A stretch of 36,471 nt of DNA from Bradyrhizobium sp. AT1 (GCF_001590795.1 NZ_JXDL01000001.1:1639630-1676100), one strand, 5' to 3'; positions 15,731-23,632 are shown, counted from the first letter of the stretch. Translations and numbers: made by a program. The notes: generated by a model from the sequence alone, not told the origin.

Positions 15731-15801
15731 TAGCCCGCATGGAGCAACGCGGAATGCGGGGCCGGCAGTCCCGGATTACGCTACGCTCCATCCGGGCTAC
15801 G
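15731..15801. repeat. Palindromic repeat, copy B
   Basis: TAGCCCGCATGGAGCAACGC at the left and GCTCCATCCGGGCTACG at the right form the arms of a long imperfect palindrome. It is the second copy of the element at 13915-13985 and lies between the dehydrogenase and MFS genes. Confidence 0.78.
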
Positions 15802-15940
15802 GTGCGCCACACAACCACTATCGTCATCCCCGCGGCGGAACGTGTGATGGCAGCGCAAGGCTGCATCTCCGCACGCCCAATTGTCTTGAGCCGTCACCAG
15901 CGACCGTGTACGGACGGCGACGTCTCACCCAGGTATTCCC

Positions 15941-17182
15941 TTGAACCCCCTCCCCCAAAATCCTGCCGCCGCGTCCGGCTCGTTCGCGGCGATGAAGTCG
16001 GTGCCGTACCGGCTGCAGTTCATGGCCTACGTGCTCGCGATGATGGCCGACAATATCGAGCACGTGATCAGCTATTGGGTGGTGTTCCAGAAATTCCATT
16101 CGCCGACGCTGGGGGGATTTGCCGTGCTGTCGCACTGGCTGCCGTTCCTGCTGTTCTCGGTGGCGGTCGGCGGGCTCGCCGACCGGTTCGATCCGCGCCG
16201 CATCATCCAGTGCGGCATGCTGCTGTTCATCACGGCCTCCGCCGGATGGGGCTTCTTCTTCCTCACCGACACGATCCAGATGTGGCACGCGATGCTGCTG
16301 CTGGTGATCCATGGCTGCGCCGGCGTCTTGTGGCAGACGCCGAACCAGCTCCTGCTCTACGACCTCGTGGGACCCGCGGACCTGCCGAGCGCGGTGCGGC
16401 TGAACGCGATGGCGCGCTATCTCGGCATCCTGGTCGGGCCTGCGGTCGGCGGCGTGATCATGCTGACGCTCGGCGCCTCGCACGGCATCATCTTCAACAC
16501 GCTGTTCTATCTGCCGATGCTGCTCTGGCTGTTCTGGGCACCGGTGCGAGACAGAAGCGTTGCGGTGCGGCGCTTTGCCGTGCGCGGCCTCGCCGACATC
16601 GTGCTGACGATGCGCGCCATCGGCACGCAGCCGGTGCTGACGGCGATGACGTGGCTCGCCGGCCTCACCTCCTTCATGATCGGCAATGCCTACCACGCCC
16701 AGATGCCGGGCTTTGCCGGCGATCTCGGCCATGGCGATCCCGGTGTCTCCTACAGCGTGCTGCTCGCGGCCGACGCGGCCGGCGCGGTGCTCGCCGCCAT
16801 CGCGCTGGAATCCTGGGGACGCCTCAAGGGCACGCCGCGCACCGCGATTCTGCTTGCGATGCTCTGGAGCGTGGCGCTGCTCGGCTTCGCCACGATGCGG
16901 ATCTATCCGGTGGCGATCGTGCTGCTGTTCTGCGCCGGCTTCTTCGAGCTGTCGTTCAACACCATGGCGCAGGCGCTGGTGCAGTTGAATGCGCCGCACG
17001 ATATCCGCGGCCGTGTCGTCGGCCTTTATAATATGGCGGGGCTCGGGATGCGGGCGTTCAGCGGCATCACGGTCGGGGTAGCAGGCGCGGCGATCGGCAT
17101 TCACTGGTCGCTGGGGCTGTCGGCCGCAGCGCTGCTGGCGCTGCTGTGCCTGCTTTATGGGCGCGCGGCGAAGCGGGCGTGA
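15941..17182 (+). CDS. MFS transporter (EntS-like)
   Basis: A 413-residue inner-membrane transporter with about 12 helices. GLADRFDPRR is the loop 2-3 signature of the major facilitator superfamily, and the overall pattern, including NQLLLYDLVGP, SAVRLNAMARYLGILVGPAVGG and DIRGRVVGLYNMAGLGMRAFSG, is that of the MFS_3/EntS exporter branch. The substrate is unknown. The frame begins at TTG 15941 with a weak AGG before it; ATG 15992 is a reasonable alternative. It stands alone, with no pathway genes beside it. Confidence 0.87.
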   Translation: MNPLPQNPAAASGSFAAMKSVPYRLQFMAYVLAMMADNIEHVISYWVVFQKFHSPTLGGFAVLSHWLPFLLFSVAVGGLADRFDPRRIIQCGMLLFITASAGWGFFFLTDTIQMWHAMLLLVIHGCAGVLWQTPNQLLLYDLVGPADLPSAVRLNAMARYLGILVGPAVGGVIMLTLGASHGIIFNTLFYLPMLLWLFWAPVRDRSVAVRRFAVRGLADIVLTMRAIGTQPVLTAMTWLAGLTSFMIGNAYHAQMPGFAGDLGHGDPGVSYSVLLAADAAGAVLAAIALESWGRLKGTPRTAILLAMLWSVALLGFATMRIYPVAIVLLFCAGFFELSFNTMAQALVQLNAPHDIRGRVVGLYNMAGLGMRAFSGITVGVAGAAIGIHWSLGLSAAALLALLCLLYGRAAKRA

Positions 17183-17263
17183 AGCGCCTGGTCGTCCGGA
17201 GCGCCCCCCGCCGATGTGGCTTTTCTGACGCATTGTGTCAGTCCGTTGCCGCCGCACCCAATC

Positions 17264-17280
17264 CTAACGCGGCATTAACC
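17264..17280 (+). promoter_or_regulatory. Near-consensus CtrA box
   Basis: CTAA, seven bases, then TTAACC. It matches TTAA-N7-TTAACC except at the first base and lies 50 bases upstream of the PilZ gene start. Confidence 0.35.
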
Positions 17281-17329
17281 CTATGCACCTTAGGGTCGTC
17301 CCGGACTCCGCCAGGCGGGGGGTCGGGTT

Positions 17330-17947
17330 GTGAAAATGGCGTTGGCGAACAAAAAATTTCTTCCGGCCGCCGAGGAGCGTCGGCGTTTCCAGCGGGTGAA
17401 AGTGCACCTGCTCGGCCGTTACATGCTGCCCGATCGCCGCGAATTTCCCTGCCAGGTGATCAACATGTCGCCGGGCGGGCTGGCACTGCTGGCCCCCGGC
17501 ATCGGCAATGTCGGCGACCGCGTGGTCGCCTATCTCGACCATATCGGCCGGGTCGAGGGCAAGATCACCCGCATCATCGACAATGGCTTCGCCATGACGA
17601 TCGGTGCCACGCCCCGCAAGCGCGACAAGCTCGCGGCCCAGCTGACCTGGCTCGCCAACCGCGACATCCTCAACCTGCCCGAGGATCGCCGCCACGACCG
17701 TATCGTGCCGCGCAACCCGATCGCCGTGCTGACCCTCGAGGACGGCACCAAGATGACCTGCCGCATCATCGACCTGTCGCTATCAGGCGCGGCCATTGCC
17801 GCGGAGAACCGCCCGCCGCTGAAATCGACGGTTTTGCTCGGCCGGGTCCAGGGCCGCGTGGTCCGAAACCTCGAAGACGGCTTCGCCCTGGAGTTCGTCC
17901 ACGCGCAGCCGATCGAGACACTCGAAGAGAGCGTTACCGCGCGGTAA
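17330..17947 (+). CDS. Tandem PilZ domain protein
   Basis: A 205-residue cytosolic protein with two PilZ c-di-GMP-binding domains. The first has RRRFQRVKV and NMSPGG (RxxxR and D/NxSxxG type motifs, residues about 18-52). The second has DRRHDRIVPR and DLSLSGAAIA (about 120-160). Such proteins pass on c-di-GMP levels to motility, polysaccharide or adhesion systems. The GTG at 17330 is followed by ATG 17336; either could be the start. A terminator follows. The downstream LapG-like peptidase gene belongs to a process usually controlled by c-di-GMP. Confidence 0.88.
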   Translation: MKMALANKKFLPAAEERRRFQRVKVHLLGRYMLPDRREFPCQVINMSPGGLALLAPGIGNVGDRVVAYLDHIGRVEGKITRIIDNGFAMTIGATPRKRDKLAAQLTWLANRDILNLPEDRRHDRIVPRNPIAVLTLEDGTKMTCRIIDLSLSGAAIAAENRPPLKSTVLLGRVQGRVVRNLEDGFALEFVHAQPIETLEESVTAR

Positions 17948-17985
17948 AGCGCGACGACGTCAAAACCCCTGTAATTCCAGCTTCG

Positions 17986-18019
17986 AAGGCGGCCTCCGCA
18001 ATGCGGACGCCGCCTTTTT
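17986..18019 (+). terminator. Intrinsic terminator after PilZ gene
   Basis: AAGGCGGC at 17986-17993 pairs with GCCGCCTT at 18009-18016, with an inner TCCGCA/TGCGGA extension, and runs into a T5 tract. Confidence 0.8.
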
Positions 18020-18106
18020 CATGCGTCGGGACCCGCCTTGCGCGGGTTAACGAGCGGCGCGTTTGGGCATGGAAACGGCGCCCCGCCAGCGTTTCCGCGT
18101 TAATCG

Positions 18107-18144
18107 ATAAAATTTGAATCAATTGCAGTTGATTCAAATTTTAT
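18107..18144. promoter_or_regulatory. 16-bp AT-rich palindrome (operator-like)
   Basis: ATAAAATTTGAATCAA at 18107-18122 and TTGATTCAAATTTTAT at 18129-18144 are perfect reverse complements around TTGCAG. Each arm contains the 9-base palindrome TTGAWTCAA. The low GC makes it stand out. It lies about 135 bases before the LapG-like start and is probably a protein-binding site rather than a terminator. Confidence 0.6.
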
Positions 18145-18146
18145 GA

Positions 18147-18174
18147 GAATTCGATTCAAGTATAGATCGAATTC
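18147..18174. promoter_or_regulatory. Second AT-rich palindrome
   Basis: GAATTCGAT at 18147-18155 and ATCGAATTC at 18166-18174 are perfect reverse complements with a 10-base spacer. A third TTGAWTCAA-like word (TCGATTCAA) overlaps at 18151-18159. Confidence 0.5.
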
Positions 18175-18277
18175 GCCGCGCCTTTTACTTGTATTCGTCT
18201 CGACTTGACTTGGTCGACTTAGCGGCAACTCAAAAGCTCCGTGCGAAATGTGGTCCCAACAAGAAACGGGGGCCGCA

Positions 18278-18901
18278 ATGTTTGATTTCAGGGGACAGGG
18301 GAAGAAGCTGGCGCTCGCCGCCATGCTCTTCGGGATCGGCGCGACAGCGCAGGCCGGCGAAAGCCGTCTGCTCTACGCGAGCCTCGGTGACACCACGCGT
18401 GCGCCGATCGGCTGGGTCGAGTTCTGTGCGGACAATGCCGCCCAGTGCCAGGGCGCGCCGACGCAGGCACGCGACATCGTGATGTCGCAGGCCGCATGGC
18501 GCGACCTCGTCAAGGTCAATCGCTGGGTCAACGAGACCGTCAAGCCTTTGACCGACCAGGAGCACTGGGGCGTGATCGAGAAGTGGTCGCTGCCCTCAGA
18601 CGGTTACGGCGACTGCGAAGACTACGTGTTGTTGAAGCGCAAGATGCTGATGGATGCCGGATGGCCGCGCGAGGCCCTGCTCATCACCGTCGTGCGCGAC
18701 AAGAAGGGTGAAGGACACGCGGTGCTGACGGTGAAGACCGACAAGGGCGAATTCGTTCTCGACAATCAGAACGAGAACGTCGTTGCCTGGACGGAGACCG
18801 GCTACCGCTTCGTCAAGCGCCAGTCGCAGAGCGATCCCAACGTCTGGGTCTCGCTCGGCGATACCAAGCCGGCGGTCTCCACCGCCAGCGCAAGAGATTA
18901 A
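18278..18901 (+). CDS. Transglutaminase-like cysteine peptidase (BTLCP, LapG-like)
   Basis: A 207-residue exported peptidase of family C93 (PF06035), the family of Pseudomonas LapG, which clips surface adhesins in the periplasm. A signal peptide (KLALAAMLFGIGATAQA) is followed by the Cys-His-Asp triad: Cys in YGDCEDYVLLKR, His in EGHAVLTVKT, and Asp in VLDNQNENV. ATG 18278 fits the signal peptide; ATG 18248 would add ten residues. LapG activity is normally held in check by a c-di-GMP-sensing LapD; no LapD is in the window, but a PilZ gene lies upstream. The target adhesin is not visible. Confidence 0.87.
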   Translation: MFDFRGQGKKLALAAMLFGIGATAQAGESRLLYASLGDTTRAPIGWVEFCADNAAQCQGAPTQARDIVMSQAAWRDLVKVNRWVNETVKPLTDQEHWGVIEKWSLPSDGYGDCEDYVLLKRKMLMDAGWPREALLITVVRDKKGEGHAVLTVKTDKGEFVLDNQNENVVAWTETGYRFVKRQSQSDPNVWVSLGDTKPAVSTASARD

Positions 18902-18971
18902 CAGGAACGAGACAACAGGTTACGCGACCCGGTCACATCCCCACCCCTCCCCGTCCCAGACCGGTTCGCGC

Positions 18972-19009
18972 GCGGCCAGCCATCCCCCAATGGCTGGCCG
19001 CAACTTTTT
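18972..19009 (+). terminator. Strong intrinsic terminator
   Basis: GCGGCCAGCCA (18972-18982) pairs perfectly with TGGCTGGCCGC (18991-19001), followed by AACTTTTT. It ends the LapG-like transcript. Confidence 0.9.
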
Positions 19010-19020
19010 GGGGTGCGCCA

Positions 19021-20751
19021 TCAGTCCTGAGACGCCCACGGCACGCGCGCGCCGGTGAAATCGCGCCAGGTGCCTTGCAGGACGGGCTGCACGCCGACGG
19101 ATGCGCGCGCCTGCCAGCCGGCGATCGCCGCCGCGGCAATGGCGCTGTCGGGCTCGGCATCGAGCCGCGCGAGCAGCGATGCCGTGACCGCCATGTCGTT
19201 GAACGCGCCGAGTTCCTCCTGCAGACCGGCGAGCCGGCGCGAGAAGCGCCGCGTCGACTTGCGGTCCTCATAGAGCGGCAGCAGGAATTCACCGAGATAG
19301 CGCAGCCGCTTGGTGGCGAGCCGAACCCTGTGCAATTGCTCGATCGTGAGCGACTTGAAGCGGCGGCCGCGCTTCAGCACCTTCGCGTACTGCTCCGACA
19401 AGATGCGCTGCGCGAAGTTGACGGCAGGCTCGGCGAGCTGGCCGAGATCTTCGGCGGCAACGTCGTTGCGCCATCCGCGGGTCTCGATCCAGTGACCGAG
19501 GCCGATCAGGAACACGGCGCAGCGGCGATCGTCGAGCGCATGATGCGCCCTGCGATAGGCGTCGGACTGGCTCCTGGCCGCAGCCCGGCCGAGCGCATCG
19601 AAGCCTGCGACGGCAGGACAGGCCTTTGCGATCGTCGGCAAGGTCTCGAGCCGGAACACATCCCAGTCGCGCGCAGCGGACAATTCCTGCGCCAGCCATT
19701 TGGCTTCCGACCGCAGCGCATCGAGATCCTTGAGCGCGCCGACCGATCGCATCAGATCGAGCGCCGATCTCAGCCGGCGCAGCGAGACGCGCAGCTGATG
19801 CACGCCTTCCGGATTGCGGCCGTCCTCGGCCGCCGGCAGCGATTGCAGCAGATGAAGGAAGCAGGAGCGCAGGATGGTCGCGAAGGCTTCGTCGAGCGTC
19901 ACCGACGGATCGAGGCGAAGCTTTCGCGGTCGCCGCGCCGCCGGCGGCAGGTCGGCGGCAAGATCGAAGCCGCGCGCCGACTTGCTGCGGATCGACGGCT
20001 TCACCGCCCCCTGCTCCGCCAGCAGCAAGGCGACCTCGTAGATCGTGCTCGCGCTGCCGCCCTTGAGCTCGAGTTCGATCTCGCTCACCGGCAGCGAGCG
20101 GTCGCCGGCCTTCAGCTCGCCCTGGTCGAACGCGACCTCGACCGTGCCGGTCGGCAGGTCGATCATCCGTGCATGGCGATGGACGTCGGCGGTGAAGACG
20201 GCTTCGAGCGGATGCGCTTCGAGAGAGCTGCGCAGCTTCTCCGGAATGAACGGCATCGCCAGCGCGAGATCAGGTGCAAGCGACGGCACGCGCGCCTCCC
20301 ACTCGCCACGGCGCAGCGGATCGTCAGCAATTTCGGTCTTCACGGTCTGCACGAAGCGCGCACCGCTCTGGCGCACGCGCAGGCTGAGGCCATTGCGCCG
20401 GAGCGCGCGTTCCGGCGTGTCGTAATAGACCGACTTGAGATGTTTCCGCGCGCCCTTGTTGCGCGCGTGCGCCGCGATGACAGGCGCGGCATTGAAGTGC
20501 GCCATGCGGCCGGCATCGACAATGAGCTTGAGCTCGATCTCACCCGCCGTGGACCGAGTTGGCGCGGGGGGCGCATCCTGCGATGGCGTCTGATCAATCA
20601 CAGCGCCCTCGACTTGCGCGGGTTCCTCGCCCTCCTCAATCTGCCTCAGGAAGCCGGCGGCGACTTGCGTCCTCTTGTTGTCCTTTGCAGCAGGATTCCC
20701 ATCGGGCGCGCCCGGGGTCTTGCGGGCCGGCGTTGCATCTGACTTCAGCAT
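19021..20751 (-). CDS. CYTH and CHAD domain protein
   Basis: A 576-residue cytosolic protein. The CYTH triphosphate-tunnel fold starts near residue 70 with GEIELKL (ExExK motif) and ends near 265. The CHAD domain fills about 295-560 and shows its conserved His-basic helices VHQLRVSLRRLRSAL and LHRVRLATKRLRYL. CYTH enzymes hydrolyse triphosphates or inorganic tripolyphosphate; CHAD domains bind polyphosphate. A perfect Pho box ends only ten bases before the ATG at 20751, so the transcript may be leaderless or translation may begin inside, for example at GTG 20601, which follows GAGGG and still precedes the CYTH fold (526 residues). Confidence 0.9.
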   Translation of the reverse strand: MLKSDATPARKTPGAPDGNPAAKDNKRTQVAAGFLRQIEEGEEPAQVEGAVIDQTPSQDAPPAPTRSTAGEIELKLIVDAGRMAHFNAAPVIAAHARNKGARKHLKSVYYDTPERALRRNGLSLRVRQSGARFVQTVKTEIADDPLRRGEWEARVPSLAPDLALAMPFIPEKLRSSLEAHPLEAVFTADVHRHARMIDLPTGTVEVAFDQGELKAGDRSLPVSEIELELKGGSASTIYEVALLLAEQGAVKPSIRSKSARGFDLAADLPPAARRPRKLRLDPSVTLDEAFATILRSCFLHLLQSLPAAEDGRNPEGVHQLRVSLRRLRSALDLMRSVGALKDLDALRSEAKWLAQELSAARDWDVFRLETLPTIAKACPAVAGFDALGRAAARSQSDAYRRAHHALDDRRCAVFLIGLGHWIETRGWRNDVAAEDLGQLAEPAVNFAQRILSEQYAKVLKRGRRFKSLTIEQLHRVRLATKRLRYLGEFLLPLYEDRKSTRRFSRRLAGLQEELGAFNDMAVTASLLARLDAEPDSAIAAAAIAGWQARASVGVQPVLQGTWRDFTGARVPWASQD

Positions 20752-20761
20752 TTACGATAAC

Positions 20762-20779
20762 ATGACAGTTCGATGACAG
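20762..20779 (-). promoter_or_regulatory. Perfect Pho box
   Basis: Read on the minus strand, CTGTCAT-CGAA-CTGTCAT gives two exact 7-base PhoB half-sites with the standard 11-base period. It directly precedes the CYTH-CHAD gene and no other gene lies nearby. Phosphate-starvation control is inferred. Confidence 0.75.
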
Positions 20780-21132
20780 AACGACAGCATATAGCTGGAG
20801 CGGCGTGCAAAGAACAGTCGTTACATCGCATGTGTGGTCGTCCATACGACGCGCACAACACGGCCGAGCCCTGTCACAATCCGGCTCGACCTGAGGAATC
20901 AAATTGCAGCCGCCCTGGCAGAGCAATCGAATTGACAGCACATCGCGCAATTGGCGAAACCGATATGAAACGCGCCAGCGAACCTGGCTCAAGCTGGCAG
21001 AGAAATTTCTTTCTGGATCTGCAGTGGCTTAACGAGCCGCGCCGATGACAGGACAGAGTTTGTGACAGCCCCGACGGATCAGCACCGCAAGCGCCGGTTC
21101 CCAACGATCGAGCGCGGGATCACAGATGCGCA
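20780..21132. other. Intergenic region
   Basis: Beyond the Pho box, this gap of about 350 bases shows no convincing gene. Extra TGACAG words occur near 20934, 21046 and 21063, but not in Pho-box spacing. Confidence 0.5.
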
Positions 21133-22491
21133 TCAGTGCGCGAGCGTGTTCTTGTAAATCCTGCCGTCCTTCATGATCACCACAAAATTCTTCGCGGGAT
21201 CCTCGACGATGCTGATGTTGTCGAGCGGATTGCCGTCGATCAGCAGGAGATCGGCGAGCGCGCCTTCCTCCACCACGCCGAGCCGGCCCGGATAAGGATT
21301 TCGCGGGCCCGAGAGGCGCAGCAGCTCCGCATTGGTCGACGTTGCCATGGTCAGCGCTTCGGCCGGCGTGTACCAGCGCGTCAATGCGGCAAGCATCGCG
21401 CCCTGCGTGTCCGCCAGCGCCTTCGAGAACAGAATGTCGGTTCCGAACGCGGTTTTGATGCCGTACTTCTTCGCCAAGCCATAGACGCGGTCGGTGCCGG
21501 TAACCACTTGCCGCATCTTGTCCTGCTCGGCGGGGCCGAGCGCCGCCGCAGCTGACAGATCGAGGAACGGCTGCGTGCTGAGCCAGATCCCCTTCTCGGC
21601 CATCAGCCGCGCGCTCGCCTCGTCCATGAGATGACCGTGCTCGATGCATCTGACGCCGGCTGCAATCGAGCGCTGGATCGCAACCGGCGTGTAGGCGTGG
21701 GTCGCGACATAGGTCCCCCAATTGTCGGCAGCTTCGACGGCGGCGCGCAGCTCGGGCTCGGTGAAGGTGGAGACATCGAGCGGACTGAACGGCGAAGCGA
21801 CGCCGCCGCCCGCCGTCAGCTTGACCTGCGAAGCGCCCTGCATGAGCTGCTCGCGCGCGCGGACTCGGACCTCGTCGGGGCTGTCGGCCACCATGCTGCC
21901 GCCGATCTGCTCCATGCGGCTCAGCATCCCACCGATCGTGCGCGGCAGGTCGGAGAGCTGGCGGAAGTCGCCGTGACCGCTGGTGATGGTGATCATGGCC
22001 CCGGAGGGATAGATGCGGGGACCGGCGACGAGATCCTCGTCGATGGCGCGCTTGAGGCCGAAGCTCGGCCCACCCATGTCGCGCACGGTGGTGAAGCCAC
22101 GCATCAGCGTCGCGGTCGCTTCGCTGGCGGCGAGCAGATTGTTGTAACCGATATCCCCCGCAAGCACGGCCATCGGCGTCGGCCGCACCAGCATCGCATG
22201 CCAATGCGCGTCGATCAGGCCCGGCATCAGCACGCGGCCGCCGCCGTCGATGACTTGCGCGGAGGCGGTGACGTCGCCGGTCGAGATCTTCTCGATGATC
22301 TTGTTCCGGACCAGGACGCTGGATGGCGCGGAGAGCGAGGCACTCTTGCCATCGAAAATCCGGACATTGCGGAACAGGACGGCGGAATCCTGTTGAGCTG
22401 ATGCCGGTGACAGCACGCCAAGCACCATTGCACTGCAAGCAAGCGATACAGCGACGGCGAGAACTTTGGCCGACATCCTCAAACCCGACAT
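21133..22491 (-). CDS. Exported amidohydrolase family protein
   Basis: A 452-residue metal-dependent hydrolase (PF01979) with a signal peptide (VLAVAVSLACSAMVLGVLSPASA), so it acts in the periplasm. Metal-site residues are in place: DAHWH (HxH), the likely carboxylated Lys in QVKLTAGGG, His in ATHAYTP and EHGHLMD, and Asp in FGTD. The branch resembles Xaa-Pro/Xaa-Arg dipeptidase and imidazolonepropionase-like enzymes. AGGGGAGG stands five bases before ATG 22491. It lies downstream of the GntR gene on the same strand and close to an amide-type transport operon, so it may release the transported compound; that is inference. Confidence 0.88.
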   Translation of the reverse strand: MSGLRMSAKVLAVAVSLACSAMVLGVLSPASAQQDSAVLFRNVRIFDGKSASLSAPSSVLVRNKIIEKISTGDVTASAQVIDGGGRVLMPGLIDAHWHAMLVRPTPMAVLAGDIGYNNLLAASEATATLMRGFTTVRDMGGPSFGLKRAIDEDLVAGPRIYPSGAMITITSGHGDFRQLSDLPRTIGGMLSRMEQIGGSMVADSPDEVRVRAREQLMQGASQVKLTAGGGVASPFSPLDVSTFTEPELRAAVEAADNWGTYVATHAYTPVAIQRSIAAGVRCIEHGHLMDEASARLMAEKGIWLSTQPFLDLSAAAALGPAEQDKMRQVVTGTDRVYGLAKKYGIKTAFGTDILFSKALADTQGAMLAALTRWYTPAEALTMATSTNAELLRLSGPRNPYPGRLGVVEEGALADLLLIDGNPLDNISIVEDPAKNFVVIMKDGRIYKNTLAH

Positions 22492-22652
22492 ATCAGCCTC
22501 CCCTACAGGTTCAGGCTATGCGAGGGCCGATGGCAGGCACGCAACGTCGGCGCAGTTGACGCCGAAGTGTAGCTCGCGTCAACTTACAACCATCACGGCA
22601 ATAGGCCGCCCTGCCATCTGAATGGAAGAAGGATCGGCCCGTCCGTCGGCAA

Positions 22653-22675
22653 TTGAATCAAAGCAAGTGAATCAA
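22653..22675. repeat. Direct repeat of TGAATCAA
   Basis: TTGAATCAA at 22653-22661 and GTGAATCAA at 22667-22675, 14 bases apart, lie between the GntR and amidohydrolase genes. The same word forms the palindrome near 18114-18137. It could be a binding site or chance. Confidence 0.25.
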
Positions 22676-22707
22676 GGAGCGAGCCCGTGAGGACAGGCCG
22701 CAGCCGC

Positions 22708-23415
22708 TCACACGCCCAGCACATCCGCAAGCCGCAGCTCGTCGGCCACGGGATCTTTCAGGAACAGCTCGGCCTCGATCTCGTCCAGATGCGACAGCAT
22801 CTGGGCGCGCGCGGCCTCTCTGTCCCGCTTGCGGATCGCGGCGACGATGCCGGCATGGTGATCGGTGCCGCAAGCGGGCGTGTCGTGACGGCGGTAGAGC
22901 AGGATGATCAGCGAGGAGCGCGCAATCAGCTCCTTGAGGAAGCCGAGATAGATGCTGTGGCCGCTCATCTCCGCGATGAGCCGGTGGAACTCGCCGGAGA
23001 GCCGGACCGAGGTGCGGGCATCGCCGCGCCGCTCGGCTTCGCGTTCCTCGGCAAGATGCTGCTGCAGGCGTTCGAGCCAATCCGGTGATGCCGCTTCACA
23101 GGCGTGATCGACGATGGTGGGCTCGATCAAGCGGCGCGCCTCGAACACTTCGCGGGCATCGGCGGGCGTCGGCCGCGCGACGAAGGCGCCGCGGTTCTTC
23201 TCGATGTTGACGATGCCCTCATGCGCGAGCTGCTGCAGCGCGGTGCGGACCAGCGTGCGGCTTGCGCCGTAGATCTCGCCGATCTCGTCCTCGCCGAGCT
23301 TGGTGCCCGGCAGCAGGCGATGCTCGAGGATTGCCGCGGTCACACCCTCCCGGATGCGGCTGACGCGATCGCTCGCATCTGGCGCGTCGGATTTGGGGCG
23401 GGGCTTGGCGGCCAT
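22708..23415 (-). CDS. GntR/FCD family transcription regulator
   Basis: A 235-residue regulator. An N-terminal winged helix (residues about 17-80, with ASRTLVRTALQQLAHEGIVNIEKNRGAFV) is followed by an all-helical FCD ligand-binding domain (from EVFEARRLIEPTIVDHA) with the metal-binding Asp/His pattern (EFHRLIAE, DHHAGIVAAI). FCD regulators respond to organic acids and related metabolites. It is divergent from the ABC transporter-racemase operon and probably controls it, as well as itself, through the shared 254-base region. Confidence 0.9.
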   Translation of the reverse strand: MAAKPRPKSDAPDASDRVSRIREGVTAAILEHRLLPGTKLGEDEIGEIYGASRTLVRTALQQLAHEGIVNIEKNRGAFVARPTPADAREVFEARRLIEPTIVDHACEAASPDWLERLQQHLAEEREAERRGDARTSVRLSGEFHRLIAEMSGHSIYLGFLKELIARSSLIILLYRRHDTPACGTDHHAGIVAAIRKRDREAARAQMLSHLDEIEAELFLKDPVADELRLADVLGV

Positions 23416-23464
23416 GGGAGTAAGGGCTCATCGGCAACGTTCAAAGAAGATGTTAGTCGACGAG

Positions 23465-23497
23465 CTGTATCCAATCACAGGCGAAACTTTATACAAT
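23465..23497 (-). promoter_or_regulatory. Candidate GntR operator repeats
   Basis: On the minus strand ATTGTATAAAG (23497-23487) and ATTGGATACAG (23475-23465) are similar 11-base words with a 22-base period, two helical turns. They lie 50-82 bases before the GntR start. They are only loosely like known FCD operators. Confidence 0.35.
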
Positions 23498-23616
23498 CCT
23501 AGCCCATTTTGTGTGCATGTAGCTGTACCTGCGGCGGGCAGTCCGGACCGGCCGAATTCGATCTAACGATCTGACTCCGCTGCACAGTTTCCGAGTTTGG
23601 CCAGTCGACAGGCGAT

Positions 23617-23632
23617 TGGCACGGACCTTGCG
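23617..23632 (+). promoter_or_regulatory. Sigma-54 promoter (-24/-12)
   Basis: TGGCACG at 23617-23623, four bases, and TTGC at 23628-23631 match the RpoN consensus TGGCACG-N4-TTGC exactly, with the GG and GC pairs at the required distance. The expected start near 23643 leaves a leader of about 27 bases before the ABC ATPase gene. Activation would need an NtrC-type protein; no clear NtrC site is seen. Confidence 0.75.

Larger units (their letters stand above)
17948..18277. other. Intergenic region with AT-rich palindromes
   Basis: This 330-base gap holds the PilZ terminator, two AT-rich palindromes (18107-18144 and 18147-18174) and the likely promoter of the LapG-like gene. No gene is seen. 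Confidence 0.6.

Noticed and set aside
15739..17031. Long alternative frame across the MFS gene
   Set aside because: It is Arg/Ala-rich and lacks membrane helices; the frame at 15941-17182 has the clear transporter pattern.
18107..18144. Reading the AT-rich palindrome as a terminator
   Set aside because: The stem is nearly all A/T without a GC core, and the PilZ terminator already lies upstream.
20965..21048. Possible 27-codon gene (opening MKRASEPGSSWQRNFF)
   Set aside because: No ribosome site and no recognisable family; chance is likely.
21045..21068. Second Pho box near the amidohydrolase end
   Set aside because: TGACAG words are spaced 12 or 17 bases apart, not 11, and lie at the 3' end of the gene.
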